Of a stretch of DNA of 64,000 nucleotides, positions 24,501 through 33,707 are shown in pieces (the first letter of the stretch is position 1; each line of letters begins with the position of its first letter). Below the pieces are notes generated by a model. That model saw nothing but the letters and a program-made list of their open reading frames with translations. It did not search any database and was not told the DNA's origin. The position numbers and the translations under genes were made by a program. The stretch is from Klebsormidium nitens (taxonomy: Eukaryota; Streptophyta; Klebsormidiophyceae; Klebsormidiales; Klebsormidiaceae). The stretch covers positions 186,978-250,977 of the forward strand of contig DF236977.1 in assembly GCA_000708835.1 (NCBI GenBank), written 5' to 3'.

Positions 24501-27298
24501 GACCCGCGGCGGCATACACCGAGCCGGCAGAGACCGTGGAAGCGTTCGAAGGCCCTCCGCAAGCGGATGAGGAGGCAGTGGGGTGGGGAGAACCTGCGCC
24601 CTCCGCTCGCTCTCGCCCAATGATCCCCATTCCGCAGCCCCTCCCTGCGAAGCCGTTTGACTTGGAGAAGTCCACCGGGCTCCCTCCGCCGACGTTCGCC
24701 ACCAGCCCTGCTCCCGCAGCGCCAACCGAGGAGATCACCGCCACCGGGTGGGGCGACGCACCGACAGAAGAAGCGGACTCTGACGGGAGGCCAGCGCCAG
24801 AGACAGGCTTTGGAGCGAGCGAGGCGGCTCCGATGGGTTGGGGGGAAGCCCCAGCGGCGACAGGTTTTGGCGACCAGCAGCCCGTGAGCCCACAGCCTCC
24901 GTCGCCCATGAGGCCCGTCGGGCCTGCCCCCGGATTTTCGACAAAGCCGGCCCCCCGCACGCCCCCCGGGTTTGCTTCTAAGCCCCAGTTCAGCACGTCG
25001 CAGGCCGCGAAGCCGCTCAAAGCGAAGCCGACGCTGGACGAGATCTACGCCAAGGTGTCGGTCGTGCCGAAGGTCGAGGGCGCGACAGGCTGGAACGCGT
25101 CGACGGACGTGCAGGAAGACGAGCCCGCTGAGTATGAAGCGCCCGGTTGGCCTGCCCCGGGAAGCCAGAACGCTCCAACGTCCCCGGAGGCTGCCCCAGC
25201 TCGGTCGGGTGTGGACAACCGGTCGGGGAGCTACCAGCGCGAGACCGGCTGGAGCGCGGCTGGCGACTACCGCTCCGTTCAGGCCTCGGATGATGCTCCC
25301 CCCCACCACGAAACAGTTGAGAACCGGTCTGTTGGCAGCATTCCCCGAGCGTACCAGCCCGAGATGAGACCGGAAAGTCCGCCCCCCCGGTTCGTCCATC
25401 ACGACGTGCGTGCCCCGCTCCCTTACAACCCGGTCATGGAGCAGGCGCGGCCGCGTGCCGCCAGACCCGCGCGCGCGACTCTGCCGGAGCTCCCCGCGGG
25501 CTGCATCCCGGCTGCCCGGTTCTTCCCGTCCCCAGTCGACACCGCGGCCGCCCAGAGCGCGCTGGCGTCAGAGCGCGGAGGCGCCTCGCGCATGCTGATG
25601 TCAGCGCTCAAGAGCGCGGTGACGAACAATAGTGCGGGCAGGCAGGGCGGGACGGGTAGAGAGGAGGGCTTCGCCGGGAGGAGCGGAGCGGTCGGAAGCG
25701 GAATCACCGGAAGCGGAATCACAGGAGGCCCCAGGAAGTATGCGCCACCCTTGAGTACGGATTACCAGCGGCCGACGTCGGCGGAGTCCAGCGAGGGGCG
25801 GTGGGTGCACGACAAGTTCATGGAGATGCATGGGGAAGAGACCGGCAGAAGGGCCCAGGGGAAAGCACCGGGCGCGTACATGCCGTTTGGGAAGGCGCCG
25901 GCCAGCCAAGCAAGTGGGCCAGCAGACGGGCCGCGCACGAGGGGAACGAAGGACGAGGACCCGATTGCTGAGAAGTGGGGCGGCTTTGCGGAGAAGCAGG
26001 AGACTGGTGGTCATGACGGGGGCATCAAGGTCTGGGACTGGGACAGTGACAGCGACGAGAAGCAGAGGGAGGTGCAGCAGGCGGAGGGCGGGGTTCTGGG
26101 AGAGAGACCACGATTTGGTGGTTGCGAGAGACTCAACATCGAAGGTGAGCCGGAGTGTTATATTGATCGAGTACTGTGAACTCCGTCGTTTTCTGCTGGT
26201 CCTCATACGCTGAGACCATGCTCAGAGCGAAGTGAGTTTCGTGAAGCTTATTGGTGGCTGCAAAAAGTTTGAAGAGCTTCAACTGAATCTACTCAGCAGT
26301 ATCAAAATTCTGTTGCTTCTGGGTCCGAGGGCCGCTATGAGACAGAACCAATTTGATGGACCTTCGATTCATTTCATGATGCTCTTGTTCTCACTGTCAT
26401 TTTCTAAGCCTCAGGACGAATCTTGCCTTCCACTGATCAATTGTGCTGCAACTTTGCAGGGCTGAAGCCGTACGAGCCAGAAGACGACGACTCCGTGTCC
26501 TCCCAGCCCTCCGCTCCCCCGCTTCCCCAGCAGAAGGCCAGAACCACTTCAAACCCTCAGCAGTCGTCCGGAGCAAGCGCACCGCGGCCGCGCTTCGCGC
26601 GCGACAAGAAGGTGGACGAAGCGCTCGCGGCCTGGCAGGCGTGGGGGGGAGCCGGCAGCGAGCCCGACCCGTTCGCGGAGGCGGAAGCCAAGTACGGACC
26701 GGGACCTCCAGCCAGGCAGCCGAAGCCCGCTCCACCTACCCGGGAGAAGCCAATCGGGCCGAGACGCGCGACCCCACCCGCAGTAACAGAGCCCCCCCCT
26801 CCGACCAAGGCCCCGGTGCGCGCGGTGTACCCCCCCGGGAGCAGCGGCAGCCTCGCCGCGCAGACGCTCAAGCTGCCTGAGAGATCGCCGTCGTCCTCGG
26901 TGGTAAGCCCCGAGCCGCGATACAAGCGCGACGCGAAAGTGGAAGAGGCGCTGTCCGCGTGGAAGGCTCTGGGAACCGACCCCAACGAACCGGACCCCTT
27001 TGAGGAAGCAGCTCGCAAGTACGGAACAGAGCCCGCCCCAAAGCCGAAGCTCAAGCCGAGCATCGTGCCTGCGCAGCGTCCCGCGCCACCGGCCAGGATC
27101 CCCGCTCCCGCAAAACCTGTCCCTGCGGCGCAACCCCCCCCGGCAAAGAGCACCCCGGTAGCGGCGGCTCCTTCGAATGGACCTGTGCGATTTGGACGAG
27201 ACCCAAAGGTGGACGAAGCGCTGGCGGCGTGGAAGAATCTAGGCGGTGCTGATGAGCCAGATCCGTTTGAGGAGATAGAGCGGAGGAATCGATATTGA
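18509..27298 (+). CDS. Giant GW/WG-repeat disordered protein, candidate Argonaute-hook scaffold
   Basis: Five exons, 18509-19340, 19927-22934, 23342-23708, 24156-26144 and 26460-27298, join in phase to 2,344 aa; the start is an ATG. I do not recognise the family. The protein is almost entirely low-complexity, rich in Glu, Ala, Pro, Gly and Ser. About fifteen GW or WG dipeptides sit in small-residue/acidic contexts: one in each of the ATGWGLE, KGWVS, GAGWGEPE, ATGWGEVA, SGWEG and NGWSS blocks, then a dense cluster in exon 4 (ATGWSAS, ATGWGEPV, AVGWGEPA, ATGWGDAP, PMGWGEAP, ATGWNAS, APGWPAP, ETGWSAA, EKWGGF). Such motifs bind tryptophan pockets of Argonaute PIWI domains in NRPE1, SPT5L and GW182 (established). 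Near residue 151 is YSRAQLQALK, resembling an eIF4E-binding site. Residues ~199-250 hold two RGNSFE repeats. The C-terminus carries three ~37-residue repeats. Long antisense frames across exon 4 are composition artefacts. The coding call is strong; the Argonaute role is inference. Confidence 0.85.
19104..19250 (+). repeat. Two-unit coding repeat (RGNSFE) in exon 1 of the GW/WG gene
   Basis: Two successive units of about 25 codons read roughly SNASAQDPQGGFVRGNSFEA and STASTQILQGSFGRGNSFEV. The DNA copies are similar over most of their length, so this is a recent tandem duplication. The RGNSF core could be a basophilic kinase site (R-x-x-S), but no function is known. Confidence 0.75.
26578..27295 (+). 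repeat. Three copies of a ~37-residue module at the C-terminus of the GW/WG protein
   Basis: Copies lie at about 26578-26697, 26911-27024 and 27181-27295. Each follows the pattern R-[FY]-x-R-D-x-K-V-[DE]-E-A-L-[AS]-A-W, then a Gly/Asp loop, then E-P-D-P-F-x-E and a basic/aromatic end. Pro-rich linkers separate them and the last copy ends at the stop codon. The predicted shape is a short amphipathic helix plus an acidic EPDPF turn. I know no named domain with this signature. Confidence 0.85.
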
Positions 27299-28619
27299 GG
27301 CAAGGTGGTCCAGGGTAGTGTGTAGTGAAGGAGGATGCGAGTAGAGAGAGTCGAGGAGTAGACGGTTACACGCATCTGTTTATGAATGGGAGGTGTGAAT
27401 CAACTCAGTTTGCGTGTCTGCATGATGTACAAGCTTGACCAGGGACTCTTTAGCAGTCTCGCCAATGTCGATCGCTTCTGCATCAAGGTCCTGTAATGGC
27501 GCTCAAATGGTAGGTCATGCTCCGCGATTATCATGAGTTGGTGCTTTATCATGTTGAATCTATAGCCTCACCGCAAAGGTCGTTGCTACTCGCGTCCAGA
27601 CTGCTTTGGTGTATAACTTGTCTGCAATAGATGCACTGGCCGATACTCCCATTGTTGGACCGTTTATATCGATGCCAAGGCTACTTCAATCATGACAGGA
27701 CTGCCAAGCTTGTATGATTGATTAACGGCTTCGCGGTGCAGACGAGTCAATTCGTCCGCTTCATGACGCCTTCTAGTGTTTGCCATTGTTGGGAGCTTTG
27801 CGTTACATGCATCGTCTGCAATATGATTCAAATCGACACCTGCAGCGGGCATGACCATATAAATGTTTTGTTTCTGCGTAGTTGTGTGCGTAGGACAGAA
27901 GGCCCTGACCCAATCCGAGCCATCATCTTGAGAAAAATTCAACGAGTAGCTAAACGGTTGATTGCCTTCACGGTCTGTGCAGCATTCAGCGCAGTGCCAG
28001 ATTACAGCATGAGTATGTGCATATTGAATAAAACATTTCTAAACATGCATTGCAAATTCACACCGTTATTCCTGTCAAGGAGCATTCATAACAGCTTCTA
28101 CACCGTCCGTTGACAAACGGACGGAAATGCTGTCTGCACCCAGTAGAATGTACGCGCTGTGGATCATCTCTTTGCTGCCCATGTGTAACACGGACTGCCC
28201 AAGTATGTTAAGCGGCCCGCGGGCGCGATCATGCAAAGGTAAGGCATCCGGATAGGTCATCCAGCGCTCTCGGCACTGTTTGCGTGGGGGCGTACGTCTC
28301 CTTGAAGGATTCCGAGCATTCTCAGAGTTGACATGAAACAACAGCAGAGCGGCTGTCGACGGCAGATGTGTACCGCAGCAAGAGGTGTATATCGCTTGAT
28401 GTCATACTCTCAAAAGAGTCCAACTCTGACTTGAAATGGTAAGTCGGAATACTTGAGCAAGCTCACGCTTGAAAGACGAAAAGAATGACTTGAGCACGGC
28501 TACGAATACGCGCAATACGGTTGTTGCCAAAAGCACTTGGGTTTCTCAACTACCCGCACATCAGTACGCTCGTACTGAAGAGAAGGCGCTGACCTTTTCG
28601 ATCGCTGAAGCAGAGCCTA
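27299..28619. other. Intergenic region without recognisable genes
   Basis: This convergent 1.3-kb stretch between the GW/WG gene and the GFA gene contains only short unconserved frames. An AATAAA occurs at about 28027-28032. No repeats or RNA genes are seen. Confidence 0.5.
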
Positions 28620-30678
28620 TTACAAGGGCTCGCCGGTCTCGGAGAGCTTCTTATCTGAGCCCCCCGACGATGCCGGCATGTCGGAGTACTTGGGGAGTCC
28701 GTCGTGGAGCTGCATCTTCCTCTCCTTATAGTAGAGGTGCAACTGTGGCTTGAACGGGAAGTCAAGGATCGGCGTGGGTCGCGTGGCCAGAATGTTGCCG
28801 CCAACTATGCTGTAGACAGGCTCGCCGCATTCCCTGCATTAAGAGCATATGGCATGAAAAGCCAAATTTAAAAAGTAGCCACCCATTGACGATTGACGAG
28901 ATTGATGCAAGCCCCGTAAGTCACGGTCAACCTTGTGAGCTGAAAAGAGCAATGGCGATAAGCGTCCCGAGATATGTGCCCTTCACTGCTTCGTCTTTGT
29001 ATTTAGCTTGGCTTGATGTGCATCAGGATGCCTATTCGATTTGGGCACTAAAAGCAGCTTAAAGCAAACGTAAGTAGCCCCTGAGTAGCAAGCATAACAG
29101 GAGGACGGGTCAACCAGAGACGAAGTGTCGACCGACTTTTCCATGTAAGAACAGTGCCAGAGGAAGAGGAAAGAAGACAAAGAAAGCAGACGAGACATGA
29201 TTCCATTCATGATTCCGCCCAAAACTTTGCTTCATTATTCGAGGCTTTAGTGCACTTGGTTGCTGAGTTTGTCACAGCTAAACTGATTGATGGTCTATAG
29301 TGTTGTCAATGTGCTTTTCGGACGGAAAATTGGGTGACCTTGCATCCGTTACGGACAACGGATGTGTACCGACGAACGTACACGAGATTCTCCTCGTAGA
29401 AGCAGTCTCAAGCCGCTATGCAGGACATTTCAGAATTGGAGCAAACGGCGCACCTGTCCTTGACACAATGCTTGAAGCCCCAAACGATCAAGCATTGCTG
29501 TTTACTTAAAAGCTTCATTTACTGAAATCCACGAAAGCACAGGGGAACAGAAACCCCAACGAGGGACTACAAATGCCCTTTTACCCCCTTTCTTAGGTCT
29601 TTCCAGTCTTTATTCCACCAGCCCAAGTCGAAGAGATTATCAGAGCCGGCGCCACAGCGTCTTGTGCGTCCGAATCTGCGCGCATATCAGCCGCAGGACC
29701 AGACAAATCCCACCAGTGACTCAACTAACCAAAAAAGACGGTATACTTGGTGGATCTCATCATCTCTTATTGCTTATGCTTGCTAACATCCGCAATCATG
29801 ACACTTAAGAGAGCAAAAACAGGGGTCCGAAAAGCCCACCAAGAATCACCGACCATTGGGCTTACCTGCAAAAATAGCGCTGCGTCTTTCCGGAGCTGTC
29901 CATAAGCGTTTTAGCCAGCTTGTCTTCTCCTTGCACGATCTGGAAGACGCTGCCGAGGCCCTCTTGCCACAACACCAGGGGGACAATGGGCAACTTGTAG
30001 TATACGCGGCAATCGGAGCAGTGGCACCAAAGCTGCAGCTGACGATACCTCTGGTCAACAGACCCGGCATATACTGGGTAACAATGGGCGCCTCATTATC
30101 AGTGTACCCATGAAGCTAACTGTAGATGGTCATTCTCATTCCTCATACGCACCAAACTGATCAAAGACTACAAATCTGGCATGCCCCATATTGAGGTCAG
30201 ATTGCGTTTTTAGTCCTGGCTTTCTGAATCATGCAGCGACGACACTCACACGTGCGACTGAACCATCAGTGATCAGACTTTGCAAACAGCAACCACATGC
30301 AAAAGCGGGGTGTACAGGAACCCCTTCACCGCATACTGACCCCCGCGTCTTTCCACCTAATATGACCCTTCCCCAGACAACCCACCTCCTTCATGGCCAG
30401 ACCAGCCCCCCCCCCTTCTCAATCGGCAGCCGCCCCTCCCTCGCCCTGCCCTCCCACCGGGCCCCTGACAGTCACCCCAACAACACCTGGAGATTGTGAT
30501 CATTGCAGGCAAACAGCCCAAACAGCCCAAATACAATCCAACGGTGGGCAGTACCTGATGGTTTGGCGGGGGATGTCAGTGAGGAGATTACCTGAACCAT
30601 TGGTTCTGCGCTGCGGTCCACCGCGATCTTCACGGTACCGCAACCGCAGCCCCCGGAATAGCGATCTCCGGAAGCCAT
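28620..30678 (-). CDS. GFA/CENP-V-type zinc protein (glutathione-dependent formaldehyde-activating fold)
   Basis: Three exons, 30678-30592, 30032-29866 and 28833-28620, join in phase to 155 aa. The frame extends upstream to a GTG at 30759, but the first ATG (30678, MASGDRYSGG) gives the normal family length. Zinc ligands are all present: CGCG in GGCGCGTVKI, the CHCSDC cluster in exon 2 (C-x-C-x-x-C), and CRECG at the exon 2/3 junction. The C-terminal part (HLYYKERKMQLHDGLPKYSD followed by SGGSDKK) matches plant GFA-domain proteins. Family members bind two zinc ions and include bacterial Gfa (glutathione adduct chemistry) and animal CENP-V. The substrate is unknown for the plant branch. The usual GGCHCG is GGCGCG here, replacing a His that is common but not a ligand. 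Intron 2 is about 1.0 kb, long for this locus; a 69-aa plus-strand frame inside it (29300-29509) is not supported as a gene. Confidence 0.88.
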
Positions 30679-31331
30679 GAGACCGGCTCGCCCACCGTTG
30701 GCACAGGCAAAAGCAGAGTAGTTTACCAGAGGCGAGAGCACGAAGATTGGCCTTTCCACTCACTTTTCCAGAGATCGGCACGCTGGCGCGTTGAGAAGGG
30801 ACTCAACCACTTGGATGACGGGTCAAAAGGGGCGCCTGTGTGTAAGCTCCGACCTGAGGGGCTAAATAAAGGCGCTGGCTGCTCGATGCTTCTGCCTCTG
30901 AGACTTTTCCCTTGAAATGCTGCCGAGACATTCGGATGGAGTTCAACCCGAGTTCAAGCATCACATATTGCATCTGAGTGGGGGCCTGTATCTCGCTCTC
31001 TAGGCCCTCGACATTATTTTAGCTATTAGAGGGCAGACTCAAAGAATCCAACTTTTGGACAGTGACTTGAACGCTGTCCAACACAGTGCGTTGTACAGGA
31101 TTCACAACAGATCATAGGTGTATGGATCTCAACGTAATGATATAGAGATTAGTGATCCCCTTGGAGCTTGCAACAGCGTCAATATGACGCTTTTAACATG
31201 CAGTTCCGTACATGTCTGACTTCTAAGAGATATTTTGTCACGCCTACTATCTTGGACCGAGGATGAGTCGAAGCGCTCTGAGTCCTGCCATGCAGGCCGG
31301 GCATATGCAGCGGAGCCGACATGTTTTAACC

Positions 31332-31645
31332 TACCGTAGTGGAAAGGTACGAAGCCGAAAAAATAAATGATTATTTACCATTCGGCAAGTTACAAGACCT
31401 GTTTTTCATTCGGCAAGTGGTTTTTCGGATTTGGTAAATAATTGCTCAAATGCGGTCGGATTCTCAAAACGTATGGCCGGGCAGCCTTATTGACGCCAGT
31501 ATGGGGCAAAAAAGCCCTCGGGTAGAGCTACCGAGCACATTCGGATTCAGGGTCGGATTCTTTAAATAAATCGGTAAAACAGGTCGTATTCGATCAAATA
31601 ATTACCATTTTGAAGCATTCGGCTTCATACCTTTCCACTACGGTA
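31332..31645. mobile_element. MITE-like element with 28-bp terminal inverted repeats
   Basis: The left end (31332-31359, starting TACCGTAGTGGAAAGG) and right end (31618-31645) are inverse complements over 28 bp with one mismatch. The ~258-bp interior is AT-rich, has no coding frame and contains further internal inverted motifs (ATTATTTACC and its complement). The outermost bases are TA on both sides, consistent with a TA target-site duplication as in Tc1/mariner-derived MITEs. The superfamily assignment is inference. Confidence 0.75.
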
Positions 31646-31832
31646 CTTGCAAGCGCAGAAGCCTACGCCCGTCCGAGTCGCCTCTCTGGGGTAGCCCTCC
31701 GTCGCCTCTCCTGGCAGTACGTAATACTGTACGTATAGCTTCATCATGCAATCATTCATTGCTTCTACCATATCAAGCCCCATGCTTCGGTACGGCTAAG
31801 GCGTAGGGATTTCCCCTTCACTGGGTGATGAA

Positions 31833-32029
31833 ATCCCTCGCAAACGCACTACGGGTCATGCCGCGTGCGGGGTAAAAAGGGTGTATAATTCCTCGTAAGT
31901 CGAGGTCGTCGCCGCCTCCCAGGGGCCGCCGTGCGGTTTGGCACCCGCGCTCCGGCGACCATCGCCAGGTATAGGAGTCCCACGTCTCCAGCTGATGAGC
32001 GTGGTGTCCTCAGATTGTTCATCCTTTTT
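31833..32029. repeat. 197-bp direct repeat, copy 1
   Basis: This copy begins ATCCCTCGCAAACGCACTAC and ends in a T-run. By eye it is identical base for base to the copy at 32562-32758. The two are about 730 bp apart with the assembly gap between them. Confidence 0.9.
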
Positions 32030-32525
32030 GCTGACGGATAGCCAGGCTACTGGCCCGATACTGGGAACAACGCTGGGAATGAGGCTATACGTTCGGAACT
32101 TCGGGCCTTTGGGGCGTTGGATCATCTGGAAATGAGAATTTACGGTCGGAAAGTTGGCATTTTATAGGCCCGGACGGGCAGCTCCGGTCGGGACGGTCCG
32201 ACCACAAAGCCCCGATATTCGTCCAAGTATACGGGGGAAAACTCCGCAAATTTGACTGCGCTTCCATGTGGTTCAATGTGAGGACACTGAGGAGAGTTTT
32301 CTGGGCAGTTGGGTCGCGAACTTCAACGCGAAGCCAGGCTTGCGTCCACGTATATGTGGCTTTTTGGATTCCAACTGTCCCGCTTGGGAGCGGAGCGGGT
32401 CCGGTCGGGACAGAACCCTTAGCGACTTATCGAGGCCACCGGCCGGGACGGACGGAGGGACACATGGCGGCACGGGAGTGGGCAGTTTTATGCCGGATTT
32501 CAGATGGTTAGATGGGGCCAACCAA

Positions 32526-32545
32526 NNNNNNNNNNNNNNNNNNNN
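32526..32545. other. Assembly gap (20 N)
   Basis: A run of 20 undetermined bases. Its fixed short length suggests a placeholder between contigs rather than a measured distance. Confidence 0.99.
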
Positions 32546-32566
32546 GAGGGACCTGGGTTCGATCCC
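32546..32566 (+). other. tRNA T-arm / RNA polymerase III B-box-like sequence beside the gap
   Basis: GGGTTCGATCCC, preceded by CCT, resembles a tRNA T-arm and differs by one base from the internal pol III B-box consensus. It sits directly right of the gap and runs into repeat copy 2. It may be the remnant of a tRNA gene or the head of a tRNA-derived SINE whose 5' part is lost in the gap. No complete cloverleaf can be drawn. Confidence 0.4.
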
Positions 32567-32758
32567 TCGCAAACGCACTACGGGTCATGCCGCGTGCGGG
32601 GTAAAAAGGGTGTATAATTCCTCGTAAGTCGAGGTCGTCGCCGCCTCCCAGGGGCCGCCGTGCGGTTTGGCACCCGCGCTCCGGCGACCATCGCCAGGTA
32701 TAGGAGTCCCACGTCTCCAGCTGATGAGCGTGGTGTCCTCAGATTGTTCATCCTTTTT
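32562..32758. repeat. 197-bp direct repeat, copy 2
   Basis: Exact second copy of 31833-32029, ending in a longer T-run. It is followed by GCTTCGGTACGG, a 12-mer that also occurs upstream of copy 1 at about 31784. The repeat may be a SINE body or an unresolved overlap between contigs. Confidence 0.9.
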
Positions 32759-33707
32759 TTGCTTCGGTACGGGCTTTATAATGTGATGTATGTATACATT
32801 GACCAAGACGGTGAAGTTTGAACCATGGAGCATATGGGCCTGATTCCTCAGTTGTAAGTTTCCGCCCGTCAACATGCAGGACGGCGAAGCCAGAACTGAG
32901 AAAGCATCATTGACATGACGTCATTTTGGCCCCTAAAAGTCAACATGGAATCTCGCATTGCTCGAGTTACCCTGCACAGTGCATTCGCAGCTAGTTCTGC
33001 CTTAACCCTTGGGTTATGTCCGTCAGGATACCCCCGTGAAAAGTCGAGTTGTGGTGTCGGAAGTTGGAACCCCGGCCCGGCCCAATGTACGGTCGCGCTC
33101 ATGCATGCGGCCGCGCGGTGCCGGATGGACGGCGACTGCGCCCGCGGGCCGGTTCGGTCCGGGCCACTAGCTCCGCGGCGGGCCCGTGGACGGACGGTCA
33201 CTATACTCTGTATACTGGCTGCCAGGCTGCCGCAGGGCCGCAGCAGGCCCCCGGCCTGCCACGTGCCCCTTAACCAAATGAACTCCAATGCGCGTTTGGA
33301 CTTAAAAGCCAACGGGAAGTCGATCGATAGGGATCATCCGTCGAGGGTCGCTCCTATACCTCGAGGAATTGTATCTCACTCCTGGGTTTGGCACACAGTG
33401 ACACACTTCGAACGAGCATGGTGGCCGACTTGGCTGCGACGAAATGCATGTACACCACGATACCTGAAGCGGCAAGGTCCTTTTGACAAAGAACGGCAGA
33501 CAAGCTAAAAGAGAGTAAAGGAGCGGCAATGTGAGCCGTTATTAGATGGGCCGTACAAGAGCAGGTTTGTCTGACACCACGCTGCAACGGACGAAAAGCA
33601 TTGAAAACTCATATAGCGTCTGGAACGTTCTACATGATAAGGTCCGGACGAAGGAGACTGCTAGGTTGAATTCCTAATATGTAACTACCCCGTTCGTTGT
33701 TTGACAA

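Larger units (their letters stand above)
30679..33707. other. Gene-free repeat island with scaffold gap
   Basis: A 3-kb stretch between the head of the GFA gene and the tail of KNL1. It holds a MITE-like element (31332-31645), two copies of an exact 197-bp repeat, short CCGGTCGGGAC-type repeats near 32190 and 32400, and a 20-N gap. Frames open on both strands around 32869-33508 reflect GC-rich composition and show no conserved motif, so no gene is called. Confidence 0.6.

Noticed and set aside
24122-25402. 426-aa minus-strand open frame, and a 273-aa one inside it
   Set aside because: Antisense to exon 4 of the GW/WG gene. GC-rich third positions keep it open; the sense frame has phase-matched splice sites.
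29300-29509. 69-aa plus frame inside the large intron of the GFA gene
   Set aside because: Short, unconserved and isolated; indistinguishable from chance.
32915-33508. 197-aa plus frame and 147-aa minus frame in the repeat island
   Set aside because: Open on both strands in GC-rich DNA, with no conserved motif, no splice context and a repeat neighbourhood.
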